Below, piece after piece: positions 17,954 through 26,753 of a stretch of DNA of 49,571 bases. This stretch comes from Bryobacterales bacterium (lineage in GTDB: Bacteria; Acidobacteriota; Terriglobia; Bryobacterales; UBA6623): NCBI GenBank assembly GCA_028819235.1, contig JAPPMC010000055.1, positions 1 through 49,571 on the forward strand. The letters run 5' to 3'. Positions within the stretch are counted from its first letter, which is position 1. Each line of letters starts with the position of its first letter. Position numbers and translations under genes: made by a program. The notes beneath the pieces are model-generated. The model had not been told where the DNA came from. It saw only the letters and a list, made by a program, of their open reading frames with translations, and made no database searches.

Positions 17954-19810
17954 ATGCGAAGTCGAGCGTCATTGTTGCTGTCCTGGGCCAGTACCTGCAG
18001 TGGGCGCTGGCAATTCGGTCTGCTTGCCTTGGGCCCGGTGGCCGCCGGGACGACTCTATCGGCCGCGGACTTCGACGGTGAGGCGATCTATCGCAATTCG
18101 TGCGCAGCATGCCACGAGAGCGGTGAGAACCGGGCTCCCGGCCTGGACGCCCTCAGAAATCTGTCACCCGCAGCGATCGAAGCATCCTTAACGGACGGCA
18201 CCATGGCCGCCATCGGGCGCGCGATGCCGGAAGGCCATGCCGCGGCAGTTGCGCAATTCTTGGGACGGGAAGTCAGCGCAGCCGAGGACGGCACAGTACT
18301 CCTCTGCCCCGATCCGCAATGGCGAGCGCCGCCCGAGGGTCCTCGCTGGGCCGGCTGGGGGACCGGGCTGCACAACAGGCGATTCCAGCCGGCCGCTGAT
18401 GCGGGGTTGGACGGAACTTCCGTGGGCGAACTGCACCTGCGGTGGGTCTTTGGCCTGCCAGACGCGGACCGCGCCCGCGGCGCTCCCGCGGTTGCTGGCG
18501 GGCGCCTGTTCCTCGGGACGCGCAACGGGGAGGTCTTCGCCCTCGGGGCCGAAACGGGCTGCACTGCCTGGCGGTTCCAAGCAAGGGCGGAGGTGCGCAC
18601 GGCGATCGTGTTCGGCAGAGCGAACGACCAAGATAGGCAGGCGCTCTACTTTGGGGACACCAAGGCAAACCTGTACTCCTTGGACGCTGCGTCCGGGGAG
18701 CTGCTATGGCGGACGAGAGTTGATGAGCATCCTGCGGCCACACTCACGGGCTCGCCGGTGCTCTACGAGGGCCGGTTGTACACCGGAGTCAGTTCCATCG
18801 AGGAGTTCACAGGATCGTTCGCGGATTACGGCTGCTGCACGTTTCGAGGGAGCGTCCTGGCGGTCGACGCGTCGAACGGAGAGCGGATCTGGAAGGTGCA
18901 CACCATTCCCGACGAGCCCGAGCCACGGCGGCCGAACAAGCGCCGCGTAACTCAGTACGGACCGTCCGGGGCCGCAATCTGGTCGGCTCCGACGATCGAC
19001 GTGAAGCTGCGCCGCCTGTATGTGACAACCGGAGACAACTATTCCGATCCCCCCACTGAAGACAGTGATGCGATCATCGCGTTCAGCCTCGACAGCGGCG
19101 AACGGCTCTGGTCCCGGCAATTTACGCAAGGTGACGCGTACAACATGGCCTGCAATCCCGGCGCGGACAAGGTGAACTGCCCCGAGGCGGATGGCCCGGA
19201 TTTCGATTTCGGCAGCTCGGCCATGCTCGTCGACCTCGGCGAAGGACGTCGCGCGCTCGTGGCGGGCCAGAAGTCTGGCTTCGTGCATGCCGTGGATCCC
19301 GACCGCGACGGTGCGCTCCTGTGGACGCGGCAGGCAGGCAGGGGCGGCATGCTTGGGGGCATCCAGTTCGGTCCAGCAGCCGACTCGCAGAACGCCTACG
19401 TGGCCGTTTCGGACTACGCCGGGCCAAGGCCCGACTCGGTCGGCGGGCTGACCGCGTACCGTCTGAGGGACGGCGAGGAGCTTTGGCACGTGCCTGCCGA
19501 ACGTTGCCCGGCCCGCCGCAAGGGGTGCTCGCCCGGCCACTCGGCCGCCGTGACCGCCATTTCTGGAGTCGTCTTCTCGGGCTCTCTGGACGGCATCCTC
19601 CGGGCGTACTCGACCGCCAACGGAGAGGTTCTTTGGCGTTACGACACCGTGCGCAGCTATCCCGGCACCGTCAATGGCGTGGACGCGGAAGGAGGCTCCC
19701 TGAACGGCCCGGGCCCGGTGGTCGTCGACGGAATGCTGTACGTCAACTCGGGATACGGCCAGTTCGGCACGACCCCCGGCAATGCGTTCCTCGCATTCGG
19801 CCTCCCCTGA
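17954..19810 (+). CDS. Cytochrome c-PQQ dehydrogenase, polyvinyl-alcohol-dehydrogenase-like
   Basis: This is a predicted periplasmic quinoprotein alcohol dehydrogenase of 618 residues. A signal region is followed by a cytochrome c domain with CAACH at residues 50-54 and a probable methionine ligand in RAMPEGH. The rest is a PQQ beta-propeller with repeated blade signatures such as GEVFALGAETG, ANLYSLDAASGELLW, IIAFSLDSGERLW and GILRAYSTANGEVLW. Adjacent cysteines at 294-295 (YGCCTF) match the vicinal disulfide of active quinoprotein dehydrogenases. The order, cytochrome first and propeller second, is that of the polyvinyl-alcohol dehydrogenase (cytochrome) group; the true substrate is unknown. 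No PQQ synthesis genes are in the window. It is monocistronic or the first gene before the bacilliredoxin. Confidence 0.88.
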   Translation: MRSRASLLLSWASTCSGRWQFGLLALGPVAAGTTLSAADFDGEAIYRNSCAACHESGENRAPGLDALRNLSPAAIEASLTDGTMAAIGRAMPEGHAAAVAQFLGREVSAAEDGTVLLCPDPQWRAPPEGPRWAGWGTGLHNRRFQPAADAGLDGTSVGELHLRWVFGLPDADRARGAPAVAGGRLFLGTRNGEVFALGAETGCTAWRFQARAEVRTAIVFGRANDQDRQALYFGDTKANLYSLDAASGELLWRTRVDEHPAATLTGSPVLYEGRLYTGVSSIEEFTGSFADYGCCTFRGSVLAVDASNGERIWKVHTIPDEPEPRRPNKRRVTQYGPSGAAIWSAPTIDVKLRRLYVTTGDNYSDPPTEDSDAIIAFSLDSGERLWSRQFTQGDAYNMACNPGADKVNCPEADGPDFDFGSSAMLVDLGEGRRALVAGQKSGFVHAVDPDRDGALLWTRQAGRGGMLGGIQFGPAADSQNAYVAVSDYAGPRPDSVGGLTAYRLRDGEELWHVPAERCPARRKGCSPGHSAAVTAISGVVFSGSLDGILRAYSTANGEVLWRYDTVRSYPGTVNGVDAEGGSLNGPGPVVVDGMLYVNSGYGQFGTTPGNAFLAFGLP

Positions 19811-19895
19811 ACTCTGGGAGGAGGGGCGACCTGGGGCGGAGTAGGCGGCGACCCTTGCCTAGAGGGTATGCTGGACGCAGGACAGGAGGTACCTC

Positions 19896-20336
19896 ATGCG
19901 TTATCCGGAACACCTGATCTACCCGATGCGCGAAGAGCTCACGCGTCACGGCGTTGAGGAAGCACGAACGCCAGCCGACGTCGATCGCCTGCTCGGACCG
20001 GCCAGCGGCACTGTGCTAATGGTCGTCAACTCAGTCTGTGGCTGCGCGGCGGGATGCGCACGCCCGGGCGTGATCCAATCCCTGCAAGGGGCCGAGAAGC
20101 CGGACAAGGTCGCGACCGTGTTTGCCGGCGCGGACCTTGAGGCAACGGCCCACCTTCGCCAAAGACTCTCCATGTACCCGCCGTCATCCCCATCCGTCGC
20201 GCTATTCCGGGACGGGGAGCCGGTCTACATGCTGCATCGACACCAGATCGAGGGCCGCGCAGCTTCCTCGATCGCGCTATCCCTACAGGGCGCATATTCG
20301 GAGCACTGCGGCGTCACGGCCGGCCAGCCCGCCTGA
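19896..20336 (+). CDS. BrxA/BrxB family bacilliredoxin
   Basis: The small cytosolic protein of 146 residues belongs to the YphP/YqiW family, which removes bacillithiol from proteins or acts as a disulfide isomerase in Firmicutes. The active site CGC is visible (NSVCGCAAG, C48 and C50), with a further C54. The MYPPSSPSVALFRDGEPV stretch matches the family's cis-proline region. The ATG has a strong AGGAGGT ribosome site. It follows the quinoprotein gene by 85 bp and converges on the ferredoxin oxidoreductase gene. Members are common in Acidobacteriota; whether this organism makes bacillithiol cannot be seen here. Confidence 0.9.
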   Translation: MRYPEHLIYPMREELTRHGVEEARTPADVDRLLGPASGTVLMVVNSVCGCAAGCARPGVIQSLQGAEKPDKVATVFAGADLEATAHLRQRLSMYPPSSPSVALFRDGEPVYMLHRHQIEGRAASSIALSLQGAYSEHCGVTAGQPA

Positions 20337-20408
20337 CACGCTTGGGCTGGGGCTCCTAGGCATTCCGGAACCGCACGTCAGCACTCCGCCACCGTCCCCC
20401 AAGGCCGG

Positions 20409-23400
20409 TCACGCGGCTTGCGGCGCTCGGCTTTCGGCGAGCCTGCGGTACACCCATGCTTTCGTGCGCTCGATCGAGCGCCGCTTCACCGCTTCGTAAC
20501 CGCGGATCTCGCGGGGTGCCTGCGCAAGTTCGACTGCACTGTCCAAGTTGCCCTCCGAGAGGTCGTACAGCAGGTCTTCGAGCAGTCCCCGGTACCACAT
20601 GACCAGCCTGCGTTCCTCGCGGCGCGAGGGCAGCCAGCCAAACACGTCGAAGGGCGTCCCACGCAGCCGACGCGCCCGCGCAAGCAGACGCAAGGCCGGT
20701 CGGATCCAAGGCCCGAAGGCAATCTTACGGCGGTATCCAAACTTGCGAAGGATCGGAGGCTGCAAGTGGTAGACCAGACGCCGGGGCTTCTCGAACGTGG
20801 AGGCCACCTGCTCGTCGAACGCAGGATCCGTCAGCAGCCTCGCGACCTCGTACTCGTCCTTGTAGGCCATGACCTTGTGCAGGTTCCAAGCAACGGCCAG
20901 CGCCAGCGCTTCGCTGCCCGGACGTACGCGAGCCTCAGCCCTGCGAACACGGTCGACCACCAATTCGTACTCCGCTGCGTAGTGGCCGTCCTGATAGCGC
21001 TCCAGTTCCCTGCGGCGGTCTTGCACCAGTTCATCTAGGGTCTGTGGCGCGGCTTCACTCAATGGCCTCGGAAGATAGGGATCCAGAGCGGACGGATCCA
21101 ACCCCATCTGCCGTCCCCAAGCGAAGACTTCCAGGTTGCGCTCCACCGCTACCCCGTTGAGCCTTATCGCCTCGTGGATCGCGCCTGAGGAGAGCGGCAG
21201 CAGACCGTGCTGGTAGGCCACGCCGAGCAGGAACATGTTGCTGAAGATGTGACCGCCGAATAGCGTCTCGGCGAATTCCGAAGCGTTTACGAAAAGGCAA
21301 TCATCGCCGCGCGTGCCTTCCCGGACGGCCCGGGCGTATCCTCCGTCCGGTGAGAGCACCGTCAAACCCTTGCGGATTGCCTCACCCGTCAGGATCTCCT
21401 TCGAGTTGACCAGCGCGACGGTGCGGTCCGGTCCGCAGAAGGCCAAGTTGCCCGCGTAGGCGGCCCCGACCAGGTCAAAGCCAAGCAGAAGATCGGCGCA
21501 TCCCGGGGGAATGCGCTGGGAAGCCTCGATTCGGCCAGTGCTCAGCGTGAGGTGACCCACGACCGCCCCGCCCTTCTGCGCGACTCCCGTCTGGTCCAAG
21601 GTGATCGCGTGCAGGCCGTCGATCCGCGCGGCAGTCGCCAGTAAGGCATTGATCGTGACAACGCCCGTGCCGCCCACGCCCGGCATGAGGATGTGGTAAC
21701 CCGATCCGGCCCGGACCTTGGCGGAGGGCTCAGGCAGGGCCAAGGCGGGCAGCTCTGGCAGCGACCTTCGGCGAAGTCCGCTGCCGGGCTCGATCTCAAC
21801 AGACACGAATGACGGGCAGTCCCCCCAGGTGCACGTGTAGTCCGCGTTGCACGAAGATTGGTGCACACGCGTTTTGGGGCCGAACGGTGTCTCCACAGGC
21901 AGGAGCGAGACGCAGTTGGCCTGCCTCACGCAGTCTCCGCAACCCTCACACACCCGCTCGTTGATCATGATGCGCCGAACTGGCTGGGGCATGATGCCCC
22001 GGCTCCGGCGGCGGCGCTTCTCCGCGGCGCACAGCTGGTCGTAGATCATCACCGACACGCCGCGCGTACTGGCCAGCTCGGTGAGCACCGCCTCGAGCTC
22101 CTCGCGAGGCCGGAGCTCAGCGCTGGCCGCCAGCTCATTCCCTGCCCCGAACTTTCCGGGATCGTCGCTCAGCACTACGATCTTGGAGATGCCTTGAGCC
22201 TCGAGCTCTCTCGTCAGGGCGGGAACCGGCAGGGATCCGGCGGCTTGCTGGCCGCCCGTCATGGCTACGGCATCGTTGTAGAGAATCCTGAAGGTGATGT
22301 CCGTTCCGGCGGCCACGGCGGCCTGCACGGCCAACCGGCCCGAATGGAAGTACGTCCCGTCGCCGACATTCTGGAAGATGTGGCGGGTCCCGCTGAAGTG
22401 GGAAGCTCCGATCCAGGCCGCGCCCTCGGAACCCATCTGGAAGAGGTACTCGATACCCCTACCCACTTCCCGCATGAGGCCGCCCATGCCGTGGCAGCCT
22501 ATGCCGCCCCCGGCCAGCTGGCCTTCCAAGAGCAGAGTTGAGCGGTTGTGGGGGCAGCCCGAGCAGTAGCTCGGCGAGCGTCCGCCGCGGGTCAATTGGG
22601 CCGGCGCACCACCAACAGCCTGCCCGACGTCCAACGCAATGTCGGGCGAGCGGCCTAGGAACGGCCCGACGGCGCGCGCGATCATGCCTGCGTCGAGCTC
22701 TCCATGGGCCGGTAGCAGCGTCCGCCCCTGCGAGTCGCGCTTCCCCACGATGACCGGCCTCGAAGGACCGGCATAGAGCAGTTCTCGCAACTGAAGTTCC
22801 ACGAACGAGCGTTTCTCCTCAACGACAATGACCGTCTCGAGCCCTTGCACGAACTCCCGGACGATGGCCGGCTCCAGAGGGTACGGCAGGCCCAGCTTGA
22901 GGACGCGCACGCCGCTACGGGCGAGTTGCCCGGACCCCGCGCCGAGTAGCCGAAGGGCCGACATCAGGTCGGCATGGCTCTTGCCAGTCGTGACGATGCC
23001 GATGCGGTCGGAGCCGTGCCGGACGGTGATCCTGTTCAGCCGATTGGCGCACGCGAAGGCCCGAGCAGCCTCCAGACGCCGCTCCAGCATCTCGAACTCG
23101 AGCTGCAGGCTATACGGATTGACCAGCATCAGGCCCATGGCCTTTCGGTAAGGCTGTCCATTGATCTCTAGGTCGGGCACCTCGATGGAGCAGCGATCCG
23201 GGCCGAACTCAACAATGCTGCCGCCGTCGCAGAGGTCCGTGGCCAGCTTCATTCCGGCCCATGAGCCGGTGAATCGCGACAGGGCAATTCCGTAGATCCC
23301 GAAGTCGAGGACTTCCTGCGTGCTGGAGGGACTCAACACGGGCACACAGCAGTCGTAGAGCGAGAATTCGCTCTGGTGCGGGATGGACGAACTCTTGCAG

Positions 23401-23846
23401 TTGTGATCGTCACCGGCCAGCGCCAGCGCTCCGCAGTTCTCGCCCGTGCCCGCAAAGCTGGCGTGCCGCAGCGCGTCACCGCTGCGGTCAAGGCCCGGGC
23501 CCTTGCCGTACCAGATCCCCACCGCCCCGTCGAACCGCGGCTCGGGGAAGGCCTCAAACAGTTGGCTGCCCATCACCGCAGCCAGGGCAAGCTCCTCGTT
23601 GACGCCAGGAATGAACCGGATTCGATGCTCCGCCAAGAACCGCGACGCGCGCTCCAAGGCTATGTCGTAGCCGCCAAGCGGGGAGCCTTCGTAGCCCGAG
23701 ATCAGGCAGCCTGTGCGCAGCCCTGCCGCGCGGTCCCGCCGCATCTGCTCGATGGGTAGGCGCACGAGAGCCTGAATGCCGGACATATACGCCGAGCCGG
23801 ACTCCAGCGCATACTTGTCGTCCAGGGTGATGCTTCCAATCGCCAT
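20409..23846 (-). CDS. Indolepyruvate:ferredoxin oxidoreductase family protein (fused subunits)
   Basis: This cytosolic enzyme decarboxylates 2-oxoacids oxidatively with thiamine diphosphate and passes electrons to ferredoxin; aryl-pyruvates from amino acids are the usual substrates. It is a single 1145-residue chain carrying both the alpha-type and gamma-type parts. Recognisable stretches are ISGYEGSPLGGYD and GVNEELALAA near the N-terminus, then YCSGCPHNRSTLL and GIGCHGMGG. An iron-sulfur segment near residues 631-645 reads CEGCGDCVRQANC, followed by QSSCNADYTCTWGDCPSF. MPGVGGTGVVTIN begins the gamma domain. The ATG at 23846 has AGGA about 8 nt upstream, better than an ATG at 23882. It is divergent from a small exported protein gene. 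Confidence 0.93.
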   Translation of the reverse strand: MAIGSITLDDKYALESGSAYMSGIQALVRLPIEQMRRDRAAGLRTGCLISGYEGSPLGGYDIALERASRFLAEHRIRFIPGVNEELALAAVMGSQLFEAFPEPRFDGAVGIWYGKGPGLDRSGDALRHASFAGTGENCGALALAGDDHNCKSSSIPHQSEFSLYDCCVPVLSPSSTQEVLDFGIYGIALSRFTGSWAGMKLATDLCDGGSIVEFGPDRCSIEVPDLEINGQPYRKAMGLMLVNPYSLQLEFEMLERRLEAARAFACANRLNRITVRHGSDRIGIVTTGKSHADLMSALRLLGAGSGQLARSGVRVLKLGLPYPLEPAIVREFVQGLETVIVVEEKRSFVELQLRELLYAGPSRPVIVGKRDSQGRTLLPAHGELDAGMIARAVGPFLGRSPDIALDVGQAVGGAPAQLTRGGRSPSYCSGCPHNRSTLLLEGQLAGGGIGCHGMGGLMREVGRGIEYLFQMGSEGAAWIGASHFSGTRHIFQNVGDGTYFHSGRLAVQAAVAAGTDITFRILYNDAVAMTGGQQAAGSLPVPALTRELEAQGISKIVVLSDDPGKFGAGNELAASAELRPREELEAVLTELASTRGVSVMIYDQLCAAEKRRRRSRGIMPQPVRRIMINERVCEGCGDCVRQANCVSLLPVETPFGPKTRVHQSSCNADYTCTWGDCPSFVSVEIEPGSGLRRRSLPELPALALPEPSAKVRAGSGYHILMPGVGGTGVVTINALLATAARIDGLHAITLDQTGVAQKGGAVVGHLTLSTGRIEASQRIPPGCADLLLGFDLVGAAYAGNLAFCGPDRTVALVNSKEILTGEAIRKGLTVLSPDGGYARAVREGTRGDDCLFVNASEFAETLFGGHIFSNMFLLGVAYQHGLLPLSSGAIHEAIRLNGVAVERNLEVFAWGRQMGLDPSALDPYLPRPLSEAAPQTLDELVQDRRRELERYQDGHYAAEYELVVDRVRRAEARVRPGSEALALAVAWNLHKVMAYKDEYEVARLLTDPAFDEQVASTFEKPRRLVYHLQPPILRKFGYRRKIAFGPWIRPALRLLARARRLRGTPFDVFGWLPSRREERRLVMWYRGLLEDLLYDLSEGNLDSAVELAQAPREIRGYEAVKRRSIERTKAWVYRRLAESRAPQAA

Positions 23847-23903
23847 CCGCGAGTCCTGCGACCAGCCGCGATCAGGTGCCAAACCTGCCTGCGCGCCGCC
23901 CGC

Positions 23904-23933
23904 TTGGTAGAATACCGCGCACTACGATATAGT
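23904..23933 (+). promoter_or_regulatory. Candidate promoter for the small exported protein gene
   Basis: TTGGTA at 23904-23909 and TATAGT at 23928-23933 are separated by 18 bp, an acceptable sigma-70-type layout. Transcription would begin near 23940, a short distance before the GAGGA ribosome site at 23943-23947. The -10 lies inside an inverted repeat, listed separately. Confidence 0.45.
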
Positions 23934-23941
23934 TTCGTAGT
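23921..23941. promoter_or_regulatory. Operator-like inverted repeat over a -10 box
   Basis: ACTACGA (23921-23927) and TCGTAGT (23935-23941) form a perfect 7-bp inverted repeat around a 7-bp centre that contains most of the candidate -10 TATAGT. The layout is that expected of a dimeric repressor site. It lies in the divergent gap between the ferredoxin oxidoreductase and the small exported protein, so it could control one or both. No regulator gene is adjacent. Confidence 0.45.
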
Positions 23942-23955
23942 TGAGGAACTTTGGA

Positions 23956-24405
23956 ATGATCTTGAGAGCACTCGGATTCTCGGCAGCACTGGCCACTGCC
24001 TTCCTCGCAGGGACCATGATGCCGACGGGCGAAGCCCAGCAGAGGTCTCACTTCCTGCGCATCGACTATATGAGGATCCCGCCAGGTCAGGCTCTTCGCT
24101 ACCGCAGCCTCGAGGTTGACGTTTGGAAGCCTGTCCACCAAGCGCGAGTGGACAAGGGCTACATCACCTCGTGGCGGCTCTACGGGCATCACTTTCCCGG
24201 GGGCAATGACGACTACCAGTACGTGACCGTGACGGAATTCCCGTCCCTGCAGGCAATGGACGAGCTGCACTATCCTGAACTGTTCCAGGAGGTGCACAGC
24301 AAGGACTACGACACGGAGATCTCGCCCCAAACCGTCACGAGCCGCGAACTGACCCATACAGACATCTGGGCGCTCTTGGACTCCGTCACCCAGCCCCAAC
24401 AATGA
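23956..24405 (+). CDS. Small exported protein, dimeric alpha/beta-barrel-like
   Basis: The 149-residue secreted protein begins at ATG 23956, with GAGGA 8 nt upstream; an upstream in-frame TTG at 23941 overlaps that site and is unlikely. A signal peptide (LRALGFSAALATAFLAG) precedes a mature part whose pattern (a strand LRIDYMRIPPG, helices, strand SWRLYGHHF, strand YQYVTVTEFPSLQAM) resembles the dimeric ferredoxin-like fold of antibiotic-monooxygenase or NIPSNAP proteins. It has no cysteine after the signal peptide. Similar exported proteins occur in Acidobacteriota, as I recall, but the function is unknown. It may share control with the divergent ferredoxin oxidoreductase. Confidence 0.75.
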   Translation: MILRALGFSAALATAFLAGTMMPTGEAQQRSHFLRIDYMRIPPGQALRYRSLEVDVWKPVHQARVDKGYITSWRLYGHHFPGGNDDYQYVTVTEFPSLQAMDELHYPELFQEVHSKDYDTEISPQTVTSRELTHTDIWALLDSVTQPQQ

Positions 24406-24410
24406 CCGTT

Positions 24411-24450
24411 CCGCCGACAGGACTGCCGAACCGACCCGCCTCGTCGGCGG
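24411..24450 (+). terminator. Long-loop inverted repeat before the DUF885-like gene
   Basis: CCGCCGAC (24411-24418) and GTCGGCGG (24443-24450) are a perfect 8-bp inverted repeat with a 24-nt loop, starting 6 nt after the stop of the small exported protein gene. It could end that transcript or form a leader structure for the lipoprotein gene that starts 55 nt further on. There is no T-run. Confidence 0.3.
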
Positions 24451-24505
24451 CCCTTCAGCAATCGGTCTGCCAACTGACGACAATTCAAAGGAAGACAAGT
24501 CAGCA

Positions 24506-26368
24506 ATGAACCCTTCGAAGCACCCACCAGCCCGGCTTGCCGCACTCGGCTGCGCACTGGTCCTCGTCGCTGGCTGCATGGTCGGCACGTACCCGCCAGA
24601 CGAGCACAACAAGGTGGCCAAGCCTTACATCTATGACAGCGCGGCCACGGATCCCCTCGGAGTGCTGATGGCCGGGGCGACAAGTGTCAAGTCCGGGCAG
24701 GTATTCAATCTGTCGGACGGCGTTCTGGAGGGCGGATCCGACGTTCCGATGCTCAGTGCGCTGCCCGACTTCAGTCAGGATGCCCTCTCGCGCGAGATTC
24801 AGCTGAGCGAGGCGCTGATCACTCCCTTCACTGCGGCCCCCGACGCTGAGGGCGGGTTTGACAGCAGCAAGCTCCCGCCAGCACTGTGGACGGAGTACGG
24901 GACCTTGCTCAACCGCGCCGAGCGCGCACTGTTCCGCATCCGCGAGGAGCAGTGGTCCGCGAACAACCCGCTTGCATACATCGAACGGCTCGGGCTGCTG
25001 CTCTACGCGCCGTTGGAGCTCAACTACGCCCCTGAAGCCGACCGGATGGCGGCGATAATCCAGCGCTTGGAGCACACGCCGGACTACCTGCAGACCGCCC
25101 AAGCCAACCTGCAGTCTTCCTCCGACCTGCACATCGCCGCCGCGAAGGAATCCGCCGCAGGCCTGGTCAGCCTGATCCGGGACGACATAGCGGACCGAAT
25201 GCCAGCCGGCCTCCGCCGGGACTTCGAGACAGCTTCAAATGCCGCCGTGGCCGCTATCGAAGGGTACCGGGACTCGCTCGACAACCTCGCCGACACGGAT
25301 AGTTGGCGAGTCGGCGGTGCGCTGGTGCACCGCAAGCTGGAGCTGGATGCGGGGCATGCCCTCCCGCCCGTGGAGACGCTCATCGAACAGGTAGAGGTTG
25401 AGATGGAAGGTGCGCACAGCGCGCTGGTGTCGGCGGCCGTACCGATCAATCGCCGAATCTACGGTGGCAGCCGCCCACGCGATGACTATCGGCTGATCAA
25501 CGATGTCTTGGAGGTGCTGGAGGGCGAGAACCGGGCCCGCAGCAACGCGGCCATGATGGACCTCATGACCAAGGACACCGAAGCGGCGCGCTCGATCTGC
25601 AACGAGGAGGAGATCGCTCCCGTTCCGGACGAACTGAACCTGAGGGTCGTCGAGACGCCGGAGTTCATGCGCGTGTCCGTGCCCTTGGCCGGAGGACTTG
25701 GCCCGACGGCCGCGCCGGACGACCAGACAGCAGTGGTGTGGCTGACGCCTGCCCCCCCCGACGCCTCACGCGCCGAGCTGCGTGACCGGCTGACGACAAA
25801 CAACGTCTACCAGCTCAGGCTCCTTGCCTTGCGCTACGGCATTCCGGGCTATGCTCTGATCGGATCGCTCGCGGCGGACATGGAGTCCGAGGAGTCCAAG
25901 CTCAAACACATCGTCGACCCGCTTCCAGGATTCATCCACGGGTGGCCGATCTATATTACCGAGACGACTGTCGGAACGGCCTACACCGGCGAGACTGACT
26001 TCATATGGCGGAAGTACAAATTGCAGGTCATCGCTGCCGCGCTGGTTGACCTGCGAATGCACACTGGCGAAATGACAGCTTCCGAAGCCGTCCAGCTGCT
26101 GACCCGACGAGCCTACATGGAGAGCAGCGCGGCCCGGGCGCTGGTCCGCTCGGTCCAGCTCAACCCGGGCGGAGCCGGCACCGCCTATCTGGGCTGGAAG
26201 GGCTGGCAGAGGGTGCGCGCCCACTATCAGGAGACGACCCAGGACTTCAGCCTGACTTCCTTCCACGGAAAGGCCCTGCGCGTCGGAGCCATGCCGCTCA
26301 TAGAGTTCTCCTACGCGGTGACCGACGCCAAGGGCCGGCTGGAGTTGGAAGACTCGGAAGAGCAGTAG
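24506..26368 (+). CDS. DUF885-like lipoprotein, probable inactive metallopeptidase homologue
   Basis: This predicted lipoprotein has 620 residues, with a lipobox ending at C24 (LVLVAGC). The body resembles DUF885 proteins, which in active members carry a metal-binding HExxPGHH motif. Here the equivalent segment reads RYGIPGYA at residues 443-450, so every putative metal ligand and the catalytic glutamate are gone while the PG core remains. The downstream parts are recognisable: GWPIYITET, DLRMHTGEMTASEAVQLL and NPGGAGTAYLGWKGWQRVR. The frame is intact over its full length, so it is a pseudoenzyme rather than a pseudogene. ATG 24506 has AAGGAAG about 11 nt upstream. A binding or scaffold role is inference. 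Confidence 0.75.
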   Translation: MNPSKHPPARLAALGCALVLVAGCMVGTYPPDEHNKVAKPYIYDSAATDPLGVLMAGATSVKSGQVFNLSDGVLEGGSDVPMLSALPDFSQDALSREIQLSEALITPFTAAPDAEGGFDSSKLPPALWTEYGTLLNRAERALFRIREEQWSANNPLAYIERLGLLLYAPLELNYAPEADRMAAIIQRLEHTPDYLQTAQANLQSSSDLHIAAAKESAAGLVSLIRDDIADRMPAGLRRDFETASNAAVAAIEGYRDSLDNLADTDSWRVGGALVHRKLELDAGHALPPVETLIEQVEVEMEGAHSALVSAAVPINRRIYGGSRPRDDYRLINDVLEVLEGENRARSNAAMMDLMTKDTEAARSICNEEEIAPVPDELNLRVVETPEFMRVSVPLAGGLGPTAAPDDQTAVVWLTPAPPDASRAELRDRLTTNNVYQLRLLALRYGIPGYALIGSLAADMESEESKLKHIVDPLPGFIHGWPIYITETTVGTAYTGETDFIWRKYKLQVIAAALVDLRMHTGEMTASEAVQLLTRRAYMESSAARALVRSVQLNPGGAGTAYLGWKGWQRVRAHYQETTQDFSLTSFHGKALRVGAMPLIEFSYAVTDAKGRLELEDSEEQ

Positions 26369-26415
26369 GTCGGTCCCAAGCCTACGAACGGGTTGGTGCA
26401 TAATGGGGGAGGGCC

Positions 26416-26435
26416 CCGCTGCCCTGCTGCAGCGG
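26416..26435 (+). promoter_or_regulatory. Hairpin in the rpmI leader
   Basis: CCGCTGC (26416-26422) and GCAGCGG (26429-26435) form a perfect 7-bp stem with a 6-nt loop, about 50 nt before the rpmI start. In many bacteria ribosomal protein L20 represses this operon through a leader structure; this hairpin is a possible site, but I cannot match it to a known L20 leader. A CATAAT at 26399-26404 might be the -10. Confidence 0.3.
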
Positions 26436-26485
26436 TCGCCCGACGGAGTGCCGCGGCGGCGCGGTGACCTCCCGGGGGTATTATC

Positions 26486-26680
26486 GTGCCGAAACTCAAG
26501 ACACACCGCGGCGCCGCGAAGCGCTTCAAGTTGACGGCGAAGGGCAAGGTCAAGCGCAGGCGCGCCAACAAGAACCACATCCTGACGAAGAAGACCCGGA
26601 AGCGGAAGCGCCGTCTGCGAAAGTCCACGACCGTCAGCCCGGCATTCGCCAAGGCCGTCAGCCGCATGATCGGCGGCTGA
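26486..26680 (+). CDS. rpmI: 50S ribosomal protein L35
   Basis: This is a small structural protein of the large ribosomal subunit. The 64-residue, strongly basic sequence begins [20 protein letters not shown] and contains a [17 protein letters not shown] stretch, both hallmarks of L35. The start is GTG at 26486, with a G-rich ribosome site at about 26474-26478. It is followed by rplT 73 bp on, then pheS and pheT. The usual upstream partner infC is not present; the preceding gene is a lipoprotein. Confidence 0.97.
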   Translation: MPKLKTHRGAAKRFKLTAKGKVKRRRANKNHILTKKTRKRKRRLRKSTTVSPAFAKAVSRMIGG

Positions 26681-26753
26681 ACCCGGACCGACGCCACCGC
26701 GATTCGAGCGTAGCAAGGAGGCCGCCGGGACGGCGGCGAGGTAGGAGGACAGC

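Noticed and set aside
24506..26368. Calling the DUF885-like gene a pseudogene
   Set aside because: The frame is intact and uninterrupted with lipobox and conserved domains. Only the metal-site residues are changed, so it is a pseudoenzyme and not a broken gene.
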